Below are positions 25,301 through 38,100 of a stretch of 64,000 nt of DNA, one piece after another. Every line of letters starts with the position of its first letter. Position 1 is the stretch's first letter. The notes beneath the pieces were generated by a model that was given only the letters and a program-made list of their open reading frames with translations, had not been told where the DNA came from and did not search any database. Source of the DNA: Siniperca chuatsi. Its lineage: Eukaryota > Chordata > Actinopteri > Centrarchiformes > Sinipercidae. The stretch spans positions 16,563,501-16,627,500 of the forward strand of contig NC_058047.1 of assembly GCF_020085105.1 (NCBI RefSeq). The letters are read 5' to 3'. A program made the position numbers and the translations under genes.

Positions 25301-25898
25301 AGGAAGTTGGGGCAGAAAACATGTGAATTAGTGATGTGAACATCATCAGAACATTACCTAGAGTATCTCACTTGTATCTATACAAGTAAAAAAATATATA
25401 TCTATAGCTACTGATTTGATATCAAAATATAGGAAACTGGACAAATAAAAACAAACAAAAACAAATGCAATGTTTATGTTGTCAATGAACTACAAGGGCA
25501 TCATGTTAAACAAGTAATTTTACTTTTGATAACTGAGTACATTTGATATGAAATACTTTAATGGCATACTTGAGCATCATATTAAATGGAGAACTTTGGA
25601 TACTTTATAATAACTTATAGTGGTAATTTCTGCACCACTTCTGGCCAACTATTAATGACTGGCTCCTAGTCTATCAATCTAACCATTTAATTTTAATTTT
25701 GCTCAGAGGCTCTCATACCGGAGACATTAGTTTTGTCATTAAGGGGCATTAACTCTCACTCTCATTAAAAATGCATTAAAATGTGCTGAAAAGGGGGGTT
25801 TAAATTTTGAACGTGAAAATGAGCATGGGGCATCTGTGCCTCAGCTGCTCCACTAGGTGCTTCACCAAGAATGAGCAGTAATTAATAGGGTGTTATCA

Positions 25899-25983
<85 letters not shown>

Positions 25984-27024
25984 GACTGCGTGTGTCAGTC
26001 TTTATACACTTTGGTTACAATGTCTCCTGTCCGCCTCACCATGGTGGAAAAACCTGGTTCCATAGCCCGGTCCTGGTGGAGGGCGCACAGTGACCCTGTT
26101 TCTGCGATCTGGTGGGTAGATATTATAGAAAACGGAGTTCCTGTGGTGAATACTGTGCGGATCCCGTGGGTCACTCGTGTCCGTGGTCCGTGTGGTATCC
26201 GTATGTATTTCTACGGCATTACTGGACAGCGCTGTGGGAGAAACATTTGTGTCCGGTGTGATTCTGGTCAGTGAGTGCACTCTTTGCGCACTTCGACCGT
26301 CCCCTAAACTGGTTTGCAGCGGGATGCGACGTGCATTCCCACTATCCTCAGAGATGGTGACCCATCCAGCTGTGGCAGGTGACTCCGAGCTCTCAGGTCT
26401 TATCCTGCCACCACGGTTGTGCGTAAAGTCCGGTGATCTTACCGGTAACTCGGTGGCCTGTTGTGCGCCAGCGTCATGTCCAAGTGTACTTCGGCCTCCG
26501 CGTGGGACTCCGCTGCCCGAGAACTCCTGAGTGGTGGTGAAAGCAGCAGCGCTGCCGTTGGACGGTGCCTGTTGTGAACGGTATCCCACAGCCACAGGCA
26601 CAGCCTCTCCGGTGGTTGCGAGGCGCGGTGGTGACTGACTGTGGCTCCCGGGTGGTCCCGAGGCGAGTAAATACTGACCCGCATCAACACCAAGAACCGA
26701 CGCATCCATTTGACTGAGGTCGCTGTGTTGAGAGTGACCCCCAGCTGCGTCCTCGATGTCTCCAGATCTGGTTCTGGCGGATCTACTGAGCGCAACAGGA
26801 GGGTGAAGTCGGTTAGTTGTCAATAAGAGCTGAGTGCGTCTTCTGGTCTGCGCAGGTGAGCGATATTGAGTCCCCGTGCTCAGTAAACTGTAAACCTGAC
26901 CGTTATTCTCCCACTGGATCCGGTGTCTCCACGGTCCGACACGTGCGCGTAAATGGTGCTGACCGGTACCCAAACACACCAGAACCTCTAGTAGGCATAT
27001 TAATACAAGCACAAACTTCTCCAT
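22328..27024 (-). CDS. Lysyl oxidase of the LOX/LOXL1/LOXL5 subgroup
   Basis: Seven minus-strand exons: 26040-27024, 25010-25118, 24170-24307, 22968-23124, 22651-22746, 22427-22542 and 22328-22334. The inner exon lengths (109, 138, 157, 96, 116) are those I know for vertebrate LOX, and the total of 1608 nt gives 535 aa. A signal peptide (about 1-21) is followed by the LOX-type [20 protein letters not shown] and a long Arg/Ser/Thr-rich propeptide ending [12 protein letters not shown]. The catalytic domain starts [11 protein letters not shown]. Copper ligands H410, H412 and H414 lie in [13 protein letters not shown]. The cofactor pair K438 ([11 protein letters not shown]) and Y473 (CYDTY) keeps the LOX spacing of 35. 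The C terminus is NCRITVS. The family oxidises lysines of collagen and elastin in the extracellular matrix. No SRCR domains, so not LOXL2/3/4. Synteny favours loxl5; lox or loxl1 is not excluded. Exon 7 is only 7 nt; reading through the exon 6 donor would stop after ITV. Confidence 0.94.
23489..23692 (+). repeat. Dispersed teleost repeat (CATTTATATAGC family)
   Basis: Begins GGTAAAGCTGCATTTATATAGCAC, continues with AAAGTGCTTTACAATTAC and CACTCATTCACACACAAACC, and ends near GGGGATCGAATCTCCAACACC. This is a familiar fish intronic/intergenic repeat with a tRNA-like GATCGAATC. It lies in the lysyl oxidase intron between exons 3 and 4. Confidence 0.55.
25902..25976. repeat. TA microsatellite in lysyl oxidase intron 1
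   Basis: About 37 TA units, 60 bases downstream of the exon 1 donor on the gene's strand. Confidence 0.95.
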
Positions 27025-29182
27025 GGTGCAATGTGACGGCGTCTCTATCTGAAAAGCTCCAACACTGAGACATTAACGACGAACATGTGAGTTTGTGAGT
27101 TTGAGGTGGTGTTCTGACTAGACTCGACTCCGTCACGAGAAAGAGTTTGGGTTGAAACGTCTCGAAATGTTTGTAATGTGAGTTACTCTCAGAAAAATGC
27201 TTTTATCCACCCATGCACAGCAAGGAGCTGCACTCATGTCAGTTTAACCTTTTCACCACCGTTAACTGGGTGGGCTTCATAGACCTATTTGTTCGGCATG
27301 CGCATTAACCAACATAAAACAAATAGGCTATCTGTAGGTGGATAAAACATAGTAGCATATTCACGACCAAAACAACACTCCCGGCTTCACATTCAACTTT
27401 GAATTTAAGACCATAATTCCAGTGGTTATATGTGATTCAATAAGATTACAATGACTCGAGGCTGTCCTTTAACAGAAAAGAAGGAGGTGCCAGGAGGTGC
27501 ACTTCAATGTGGGCGCTGATTTTATATAGATTGAGGTGCATCACTAAACACATTTGAAACACTGAGCAGTGCTGCTCAAAATGTTTGAAATTAGATTACA
27601 TGTGAATATTTCCAGGAAATTTCATCTCCTTCCTACTTGGCACGTTGTGCATGCAAGAAGGGTTGGTGGCATTTGGGAGTGTATGTCTTTGGTACAGCAG
27701 AGACCGTACCGGGCTTCAACCTGTTGAAATCCCACACTGAGGCCAGGTCGACCTTCCACCACATGATGGCGGTGGACCCTCGCTGAAAGTCAGCGCTCTG
27801 GTGACTCTGAACTATTTTTATCAAAGTCTCGTGACTTTTGAACGTTAATGAAGATAAGACAAAGATGCGAATGTAGCGACAAGAACGTTCTGCTCCGAAA
27901 TTTTGGATCAAGATAAACTTGTTGTTCAAACTAACTTGTCTTCATAAATCCCACTTTGAAGTCGATTAACCTTCAAAACCCTTGTAACCCATGTAAGCCT
28001 TCACTGTGTATGTAATTAAGTAACAAAATGTCTGCACTTCATTTTAACTTGTGCTGTGTTCAAAGTCCTTAATCACTGTAGATTTTTAAAGGGCTTGACA
28101 TCCCTCATATATTAGGCTGCAGACCATTTATATAAATCCATCCCCAACTTTATATGTGTAACACATGAGACATATCAGGGAGCTCTTTACATTTGATATG
28201 CTGTGCTTCACTTTCTACCACCACATTTATCGCAGGATGGATCATTTCAAAATGGGTCTGAAACCAGTCTGGTCCATACTGACTGAAAAAAGGCCAATAC
28301 TTCCAATGAAGGAATCCTTCATAATCTGTGTACAATACCAGACAAAAGCACAGCAAACTACATTCACCAGAGGACAGTCGCAGGTAGTTCAGGCTTTTGT
28401 GGTGCATTTTTATTCAGCTGTCTCCCTTTTCAATGTGCATACACATGATGGTGAGGTGGTACTTTAGTAGGAAGTAGGTGAGAGGCCATCACCTTTGCCT
28501 TTATTTTAGACTGGTAGCCAGTAGCATGGTACCAGTCCCGAGTGCATGGTGACAAAGACAACCAGCACACTCCGGATTAGAGGAAGCCTAAGTGTATAAA
28601 ACCTCCGGTATCTGCTCCTGCACCAACGCTACAAGAACCCCCCCTCTAAATATACCCAGACATCCTGGCAAGCACTCAGGGCCTTTCAGGAATTCATGTG
28701 AGTATAAATCCATGAGTGTGAGGAACAGGAGTAGGGGGAGTGTGTGTGACTCTGTGTGTGTGTTTAAGTCTTTGGACATAATCACAGGGTCCAGGCCTAG
28801 TTGGCTAAGGCGGCTATAACCAGATGCTGGGTGGCCTCTCACAGTGTATAAGCACTTAAGATCTCTCAGCCAGTGACACTCCTCGTCCCTAACTCGTTGA
28901 CACACATGATTTAAACCACCACCTCTCCTGGCACTAACATCTCACATGTGGGATCTGACACCATCAATGAACACTGGCTTTGGTTTCCATCAAAATTGCT
29001 TTGGAGGTTAAAGAAGCAGGATTTTATTAGAGACCTGTTTGTTTACAATTTACAGATATAACCTGGAAATTTGGTGGGTAAAGTGAAGAAAAAGTCAAAT
29101 AACTGTGATTGGTTCTCTTGAGCAAGGCACTCAACCCTAACTCCTGCTCAGTACCTCTTGCAGATACCACTTGCAAGTCCAG

Positions 29183-30030
29183 TGGTGAAAAGTAACAATA
29201 TACTCAAGTACTGCACGCAGTTTTTCTATCTACTTTACACTTTCACTCCAGAAGGAAATATTGTACTTTTTATTTTGCTGCACTTTGACAGCCATAGTTA
29301 CTTTAGATTTTACATCCAAAACAAACAAGTTTTGTAAAATAAATGTTGGATGGTAAGTGGACTGCACTTTGCTCAAGGACACTTGAGCAAAGAAGTGGAA
29401 CCGGGGATCGAATGACCAACCTTGTGAATAATGGATATCCTGCTATGTGACAATAAATATGATGCATTGTTACAGATTCAATTAACTCGAAAGTTTAACT
29501 TGGTTCCACCTTGTTGCAACATTAAAATGTTGCTTACAACCTTACATGGGTATAAAATGCGTTTTATAAATAAAGCTTGCCTTGCCTTACATGTTAATGC
29601 AGCACTAATAATAATTCAATAATGTGTAATATAACACCGATAAGGGCCATTTTACTGCCCAGTTGGTACATACTGAAAGTACTTTGTGTTAAAGATACTT
29701 CTGTACTTGTACTTAAGTAAAAATTATTTACTTGTGAGTATTTGTACTCTGATACTTTGTTTAAGTAAAATTAGCAATACAACAATGAAAAATATTCTTT
29801 TGCATAAGCAGCATTTAAATCTTGTGTCTGGTTGCAGCTAATTTCATAAACTGGTCATAGGTTTTGTATGCAAAATATTATTCTGCAAAGTATCTGCTAA
29901 CTATAGCTGCAAGATACATACAGTATAGTGAAGTAAAAAGTATAATATTTCCCTCTAACATACAGTGGAGTAGTAGTATAAAGTAACATAAAGTGGAAAG
30001 TAAAGTATCTCAAAATTGTGTTAAAGGACG
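29183..30030. repeat. Composite of 'AAGTAC' repeat and another dispersed repeat
   Basis: Starts CAGTGGTGAAAAGTAAC, then ATACTCAAGTACTGCACGCAG. It is interrupted near 29345-29430 by a fragment with GGATCGAATGACCAACC, resembling the repeat at 23489. It resumes with CTTGTACTTAAGTAAAAATT and GTATTTGTACTCTGATACTT. Boundaries are approximate. Confidence 0.4.
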
Positions 30031-31278
30031 GTAGTTGTCCTCCACTCGGTCTGAATGTGAACATGTTGAGTGAGAGTTTTTCCATGTTGGTAATAAACCT
30101 CAGTGTCCTATGATGCACACTGAGAAGAGGTTTGTGAATCCAAAACAAAGGCCAGATGTACTCATTTATCCACAACACAAATTTAAAATCTCAATATACA
30201 CTTCTTGTAAACCCCATTTCACAACGTCTCAGAGCAGCACTGGTTTACCTCCTGCACGTGTTTACCTCATGTGATCAAAGTCATCCCGCATCTCTATTCC
30301 AAACTGGCATTTAAGAGATATAAAAGCAAGAATGGGATGACACCTAACAAATGCATCTTCACAAAGTTACATTGCAATGTTCTGTACAGTATGTGCAAAC
30401 ACATGCAAACACTCTGAGGATCAGCTAAGAACTAAAATAAATAAATTAATAGCCTACATCCTCAGTGTAACACTCTGCTCTCAGGCAGAATCATCATGTG
30501 TACCTGATATTACTGACTTTAGACAGGCCCGCACTGCTGATGGACGTGTTTCAGTCACATGATTCACTCAAGCTGTGAGTAATGAGGTCAGGTTTGTCCA
30601 GGAAAACGTCTAGACTGGATTGTTTTCACTGTAAAGCAGCTTGGGATAATGTCGCCACTGTTTCATACAGTTCAAATGTGCATTAGTTGACGTGTGCATT
30701 GAACACGTATACACCACGTGCAGCTGGCACGCTTAAAACCTTCTGAGTATGATTATATGTGTGTGTGTGTGTGTAGCGTCATAAGAGTGTTTTCTTTGGT
30801 TCGTGTCTGTCCTCGGTGAACAGATCCACCTGTGTGCGTGCTTCCACAGCCATCACACATACTGCTGTCATTTTTAGCACCGGGAGTCCAGGCCAGTGTG
30901 GTTTACTCCACGTCCACCTGTTAGAGCGTCACAACAATCACCATGTCACTCCATTTCCACAAGACACGCACATGACAGATTACGTGTACCTACAGCTGAT
31001 GTCATCAGGAATTGAAAGCATGCTGTAACAGGTGTCAATAAAATGAAGGGGAATAGATTACATGCTGGACAAAGATGCACTACAAGCCCCAGTTGGCACT
31101 CTGGCCAGGAGCCTAAAGTTAACTGTTGCTCTCTGCTGCTTACTAACTCAGGGTTCCAACAACTGGGACTTAAAATGACCCAAATCACTTTCTGCTTTCT
31201 GACTGAGCAGTCAACGCCTAGACTTTGATGTCCAAATGGCCCTTTGTTCCTCTAATGAAAGACATATTGGTTGTCAAT

Positions 31279-31577
31279 CAGTGGTGGAGGAAGTATTCAG
31301 ATCTATTACTTAAGTAAAAGTAGCAACACCACAGTGTAAAAATACTTCGTAAAAGTCATGCATTTATAATGTTATTTATATCTATATATATCTCTATATC
31401 TATATAAAAATAAAACTTTATATACTGCTGGGTAGCTTGTGAATTTCCCCCTGAGGATCAATAAAGTCCTATTGATATATAACAGAACTATAAGGTAGTA
31501 TAAATTAGAAATAGTACCTCAAAAGTGTACTTGAGTACCGTACTTGAATAAATGTACTTAGTTACTTTCCACCACAG
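31279..31577. mobile_element. hAT-type non-autonomous element ('AAGTAC' family), complete
   Basis: Begins CAGTGGTGGAGGAAGTATTC. Its right end, read in reverse, is CTGTGGTGGAAAGTAACTAAG, so the termini are imperfect inverted repeats. Flanking octamers TTGTCAAT (31271-31278) and CTGTCAAT (31578-31585) match at 7 of 8 positions, the 8-bp duplication typical of hAT transposition. Interior 299 bp without coding capacity. Related fragments occur at 20060, 29183 and 37642. Confidence 0.7.
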
Positions 31578-32406
31578 CTGTCAATGTACGTTAGAAATGA
31601 GCCCCAAAATCACCTGTCTGATCTGTTCATTATTTAGCTGTCGTATAATAAACTGAAGTTCACACCCACTACTGTGTGACAGGTTAAGGTATTCCCTCAG
31701 GGGAAATGAGAAATTATTCTGGCCTATTTATACGTGGAAATATAGGTGGTATCAGCATGTGCCTCGAGCCTCATGTGCTGCAAATCTAATGCTAAGAGCC
31801 TAAATCCTGTGGTTAGTCTATGACCTACTCAGGAATCTATCTTGAGGCAAGTGAGGTCAGCTAATTCAGTCAGACAGTTAAAGTATTGAACAGAGCCTCT
31901 CCTGTTTCCAAAAATAGATGCAAGCAAAATTGACTCAACCTGGATGTAGTTCATACAGATTGTTTATATTCTGTAAGTCAGGTACTCAGATAATGACATT
32001 AAAGCTATTAAATATCCTGCCAATAAGATCATGTTTAGTATGTCCAGGTGAAACTGAGCTACATGGAATCCAGAGTGGCAGAGTTTCTTAATCTACAGTC
32101 CTTCAACAAACTAGCTCTGGTCACCTTCATTAGTGGATCTCAACATTATTGGCTTGTGCCCCTTTAAAAATCAGCAATGTTTACTCATGATCCCTCCTCA
32201 GGTTGAACAAGCCTATGAGTCTATTCAAATGAAGCAAAGAGCCAAAAAAGTGAAACTATCCAGTATTTTGAAAAAGAGAAAAATAAATGACATTACAGAA
32301 AAATACAATTTGTGTTTCTTTCAGATTTATTTATTTCTCCTACTTTCCTTGGGACCTCTTGGGGGGCCCGACAAAATACAGGTCACCCCCGGCACACAGC
32401 CAGGGG

Positions 32407-32585
<179 letters not shown>

Positions 32586-33459
32586 ATAAAAGGATTGCAA
32601 GAGTAGCAAATAAATGTACAGCTGAAGTTGTCCCTACACAGAGTCCGGGGAGATCTAAGGAGTGTCATTTTGAAAAGGTAACTTACGTATACCAAACTAA
32701 ACTGCACACATGGCGCCATGCTCATACACTAAGTTACAGAGCCCATTTGCCTTCTGATATAATCAATAAAAAGAATCCAAAGCTTAACAAATGTACAAAT
32801 CAGATGAGGAGTACCTAATCTCCTCTAAATTTGTGAATGGTGGATTACCACTCTCAAAATAACTCATTTATCCACACAAAACATTAAAGCCTGCTGGTTC
32901 TCATAGGAATTAGTTTTACTAAACCAGCCAGAGAGATGAGTCAGGGTGTTTTTAAAAATTGTTGAATTCATGACACTAGTATCAACACCTGGAACAAGAT
33001 GAAACTGTACCACGGTACAGGTATTACATAGTGTTATATATTCAAGTTATAAGCATTAAAAGGCAAGGCTGTTCAAGAAGGCCAGTGTTCACACAACTGC
33101 ATTAGTATTTACAATTATAAAGGCAACATGTAGCTCTTTATGCCTGTGTCTATACATTTATATGCAAATTTAGATTTTTTTTGATGACCAAAAAAATACA
33201 GAGATTCTTGCTGTACTGTATAGCGCACACCGACACACACACTTATAGGAGAATGCGACAAAATGTCGAGTAAAAGTCAGTGGTTTAACATAACAGCAAC
33301 ATACTAATGATCTGTTCAACAATGATTTTAAAAATAAAAAAAATAAAAAATATTGATCATCTGAAGATGATAAAAAGACAAAGATAAGTTAACATTGCTT
33401 TGTTCCTTATACAAAGAATAAAATTAGCTTCATAAAAAAATTAATAATAAAAAAAATCC

Positions 33460-33507
33460 TTGGGACTATTTACAATTTCTGTACAGGGATGGAGAGGAGT
33501 CTTCCTG
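33460..33507 (-). other. Candidate 3' exon of nmrk2 (start of UTR or lost tail)
   Basis: On the minus strand TTTTTTTCTGTCTTTCTTGCAG is an excellent acceptor ending at 33508. The sequence after it starts CAGGAAGACTCCTCTCC and reads QEDSSPSLYRNCK then stop. If exon 7 splices here, the nmrk2 stop codon sits exactly at the junction and this is 3' UTR. Its right-hand end is not defined. Confidence 0.45.
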
Positions 33508-33634
33508 CTGCAAGAAAGACAGAAAAAAAATATAACACATTGTTAGTTGTACACTTTAACATCCTTTTACTTTTCAAATTGTACAAAAAGGGTCCCTATA
33601 CATTTTTAATTTCTGAAAATATGCACTTTAAGTT

Positions 33635-33658
33635 AAAAAAAAAAAAAAAAAAAAAAAA
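33635..33658. repeat. Poly-A tract
   Basis: Run of 24 A between nmrk2 exon 7 and the candidate 3' exon. Confidence 0.9.
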
Positions 33659-33812
33659 GCAGCTCTCTTCAAAAGCAGACTATTTTAGCTGCAGCTGCCC
33701 TCAAAGTATATCCTGGTTTGCCAGGATATACTTTTTAAACTTCTGTAGAACCCCTTAAATGTCATTTCTGTCAAATGTCAAACAGTGGCAGACTTAAAAT
33801 GGGTCTTCTTAC

Positions 33813-36800
33813 CTATAAACGATTGAGCAGATTGTTCTGAATGTCCTCATACACCTGGTTGTAGATCTCCTCTTTGGGCTTCAACCCATCCAGGTACTCT
33901 GCAACACACAACAAGCTGACCCATTATCAGATGCTTGAAAATAATCCTTAAAAATATTACAACAAAAACTGCTGGAATTTTTGTCTGGATAAAGCAGCCA
34001 AGCTGCAACATACCAATATTCAAGCCGCAGTCCTCCATCGCACTCCTGTGTTTCAGGTACATCGGCCACACGTGGCCATCAAACAGGCCGGGAGGGTCGG
34101 GGACAGTGTACTGTCTTGTACTGAAAAATAATACACTGTTAGAGAACACTTGCCGTGACAGTTGTTTTCCCCCCATAATCCTAAGTCAAGGACTACAAAA
34201 GGGTAAATGTGAGAATGTAGCAATAAAATTGTCAAAAAGGTAAACACTAACAATATTGAACAGTTGTGTACTCTCACCTTCTCCTTCTCTTGCACTCGTC
34301 ATAGGGAATAGTGATGTAATAGCACTTGTCGAAAACATCCAGCAGGGGCCTAGAGGGGAGATGCACAAGGTTATCGAAGAAGATACAAGTCTTCAACCAA
34401 AGCAGGGTAAAGGAGCAACTGCTCATACTGTCTCTTATCTATATGCCCGCAGTGTCCTTGATATTTATACTTAGCACACAGAGTACAGATCACCCAGCAG
34501 TTCACATTAAGGACAACGCCAACAGCCTCTTTCTGCTGAAACCCTTATCTCCAACTGCAGGAACCGCCCGAGTCTGCATGCAGGGAACTGTATACACGTG
34601 CCAATGGTACGCATGCAACATTACCATGTGACACTACAGAAACATCACCGCCCAGCCAATGTTTGTCGTCATGACTTTCTAAAGAATTTGCGAGAAACAA
34701 GCTGGCCTGTTCCCCTTCACTGAAAGTTCTGTGGTGAAGGCGATTAAGTGATAAAACTAAATCTAATTTAAATTTTGAAAAAAAAAAAACAAACAAACAA
34801 AAAAAAAACACGTCATCTTCCACAGAAGATAATTGTACATTGTGCAAATAGACACAAGTGCTATCTATACTCGTTTGTGACAACTAGCTACACGTCACAC
34901 AGTGTAATTACACAAACCAGTTTATACGTCAATCAACATTACAGAGTGAAATAAATAAACTTACGGATAGTTGTAGAGCAGGAAGCCCTCCACGATCAGG
35001 ATGTGGATCTGCTCGTCAGGGTTTGCCACGTCGGATGCAGAAGACAGAGTAACGCCATGGGAACGGGCAAACTTCACTGGGTTCTCGATCCAGCCTTTTA
35101 CTGTGTTGGTCATGGCCTCCATATCCATAGCTGTGATCACTATAGAGCAAGATTGATAGAAAGGAAAATGATGGAAAAAGATAGATAGTGAATTAGAATA
35201 GACACAAGTCAAGAATGTGTTTAATTGTTTTTTTTTTAAAGAAAAAGAAAAGGGAAATGTGTTTTTTTATTTTGCACCAAGTTACTGGAGGTTATTATTG
35301 ATATAATGGTGTGCATGTAAAATGGGTATAATGTATGTAATGTTGGACGATGGGGCTATATGACAAAAGGGTAAACAATGAGTCACTGGCAGTCTTCAGT
35401 GAAGTCTTACCATCCCATTGCTTAAAGCCGTCCTCCCCGACTTCTATCTGATCAGGTTTCTGAAATAACAGTCACCAATAAAACATTGCTACAACCTCAC
35501 CTCAACCATCCCACTCACATGCCAGAGTAATACTAAACGAGTGCACACACAGAAGACAGAGGAAAAGGTACAGAGGCACAAAATAAAACAAGCCATTTAC
35601 TAAAATACACAGCTTCAGTGGAATTGGAAAAAAATAGGGACATGTATACATCAGTATATAATGTGCCGGTGCTAATGGAGATGAAGGAGAAAATGGGAAG
35701 CATCTGGTCATGTTAGAAACATTTGAGAGAAGTAATGCAAAGTTGATTAATTTAAGGTGTGTTAGATGACTATCACAGTACATAAGGAAAATTAAGAAAT
35801 TCATGACTGAAGCAGTAAGAAGAGATAGCCGGGTTAAAAAAAACACTATGTTGCATAGACTACTGTGGAAAACAGAGCGAGTGGGATGGGAGGTTACTCA
35901 TGGCGGCACCCACCACTTTGCTTACATGCAATGCTCATGCGGTGTTCATAAAAGGAAAACTTAGGCAAACACCACAAATAAAAAAAACTCTTATCCACTT
36001 ACTAAAACTCACCTTGAAAAAGTCGTCTTGGTGCACAACACAGCAGTTGGGCAACGTCCTGATCAACTTATTTGTCAGGGTGGTTTTGCCACCATTAGTG
36101 ACTCTGTAAACAAAAAGGCAAAGTGATAAAATGCACATTAATAAAACAAACAAACAAACAAACAAACAAACAAACAGGTATTGCCAGTTACAATTATGGT
36201 TTAAAACTAAATAAATGTTAAGAAAAAAGCAGCAGTGTTTCTTCCTGCCAGAAGACATGTGGCACTTTTTGTTTACATTTATTTAGTTATTTTGGTACAC
36301 ATGAGAAAAAGTCACATTTGTTAAGTTACAGTTAAATGTAATAAAAGATGTGTGTGATTAAAAGTTGCACCACCTTAGTAGACAAATGGTGCTGAATAAA
36401 AAGCACATTTCTCTGTTTTCATTTAAATCTGCTGAAACAGAAGGCAATAAAATTGTGTCATTCCCTAATTTAAAGGTTTATATAGAAATGATGATTATAA
36501 AAAAAACACTTAACGGTTTCTGGTTTGGGACAATACTAATGTTTAATCTCCCTCCACTTTTGAACGGAGTCTCGCGGTGGATTTTCAAATGTCCCGCTCG
36601 ATTGATGACAACAAACCAGCCACACCGGACAGACTTTGCACCAGCTTAACAGCCCAGCTGTACCACTTTCTGGCGGGTAGTTGATAAAACAGGTGGCCAA
36701 AAGGATAACAACGATCAACCAGAAGCGTCACCATTGCAAAATAAATTACTTTATTTTTAACCACTAGTTTACCTTAAGAGACCTCCACGAATAATAACAT

Positions 36801-36985
36801 AACGCTGCACAAGATTATTTCAGTCAACAGTCTAATCTAAACTGCATAACTCCACTAATCCGTCAAATAGATGTAACGTTAGCTTAATTCTACGTAAGAA
36901 ATGCTTGCAAATAGCGTATCTAACGTTAGCTGTTTGATAAAAATAAAAAGTAAACTTACCCGCCAATTCCAATAATGTATTTCAT
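33813..36985 (-). CDS. nmrk2: Nicotinamide riboside kinase 2
   Basis: Seven minus-strand exons: 36960-36985 (ATG), 36013-36103, 35411-35459, 34965-35139, 34278-34349, 34014-34120 and 33813-33898 (TAG). They sum to 606 nt, 201 aa. The enzyme phosphorylates nicotinamide riboside to NMN in cytosolic NAD+ salvage. The Walker A loop runs from G9 to T16 within [24 protein letters not shown] (from H33) carries the acidic catalytic/substrate residues. [10 protein letters not shown], a lid-type [15 protein letters not shown] and [11 protein letters not shown] match human NMRK2, and the tail is [11 protein letters not shown]. Human NMRK2 is about 30 residues longer. The TAG is the last codon of exon 7 and is followed at once by a consensus donor GTAAGAA. 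It sits next to atcay, as in human 19p13.3, which favours nmrk2 over nmrk1. Confidence 0.96.
36144..36175. repeat. CAAA tetranucleotide microsatellite
   Basis: About eight CAAA units, 40 bases upstream of nmrk2 exon 2 on the gene's strand. There they read TTTG and may add to the pyrimidine/U-rich context. Confidence 0.9.
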
Positions 36986-37641
36986 CTTTTCGTCACTTCT
37001 CGACAGTCCTGCTCACCGTCAAATGAAGAAACAATTAAGTTTCTAACAGCTTTTTTTTTTTTTACTAATGTCGAAGATAAAACTCGGATAAAACTTAAAA
37101 TAGTTGTTAAATTCTGATCTGAAACTTTACTGCTCCATTGAATGTGAGCGCGAGGCGCTGCAATTTATATCCTACTTGCGTATTACGTCAGTACTCACGC
37201 AGGCATGGGGCGTTCTCGTGCTTGGACGTGCTCGTGCGCATTTCCACTGCCACCAGCCAATCACAGCCCGCGAACTTTCACATATTTACATATTTCACAG
37301 CACCTGCTCTTGTCCATCACAGCGAGGGACGCTCAGCAGCTCGTACCATTTCATTCAGCAGTTAATCCACCTGATGACATACTGTACTGTGGAAAACTGC
37401 CATTGATGGTGTCAACTGTTTATAAATAAAGTTATTAAGGTAGCATAATACTAAATACAAAACTCTGTTAACATGGTGGGATTTTTATAAAGCACAAATG
37501 TGTACCAGCCAAGTAGGTCAAGAAGTATTGTTATATTGAGATTTTAGTTAATTAAAAGTTAAAAGTTGTTCATTTTAGTCCTTGACAGGAGGACAGAAGA
37601 ATGCACTCCTTTTCTCTGACTGAATTATGGCCAGTCAACAC

Positions 37642-38100
37642 CAGTGGTGTTAGATTCTTAAGTAAAAGTAACAATACATTAAGTTATTTAAATGTAAATG
37701 TATTCCGTTATAAGTAGGTCCTGCATTCAAAATTCTGCTAAATTAATAAAGTACATACACATGATGAGTAAAATGTACTTTAAGTGTCAAAAGTAAAAGC
37801 ACTTGTTATACAGAATTGCCCCTCTCACAGTGTTATACTATATTGCCTATCATATAGTTGGTAGATGTGGAGCTAATTTTAATCACTTTATACAGTATAT
37901 TGTTCTTGTAATATATAACAATGCATCATATTGTATAAACGGATCATATATTTTGGAAGACATTTTTAATAATTGTAGCTGTCAAATAAATGTAGTGGAA
38001 CAAAAAGTACAGTATTTCTCTCTGAAATGTAGTGAAGCATAAGTATAAAGTAGCGTCATGTACAAATACCACATAATTGCACTCAAGTATAGTACTTAGA
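37642..38100. repeat. 'AAGTAC' repeat copy, degenerate
   Basis: Starts CAGTGGTGTTAGATTCTTAAG, then AAGTAAAAGTAACAATAC. It ends around GCACTCAAGTATAGTACTTAG. Same family as the complete element at 31279-31577, but the right terminal inverted repeat and target duplication are not recognisable. Confidence 0.45.

Noticed and set aside
25975-26530. Plus-strand open frames of 99 and 117 codons
   Set aside because: They are the complement of the lysyl oxidase propeptide exon, which has the right signal peptide, domain order and splice junctions on the minus strand.
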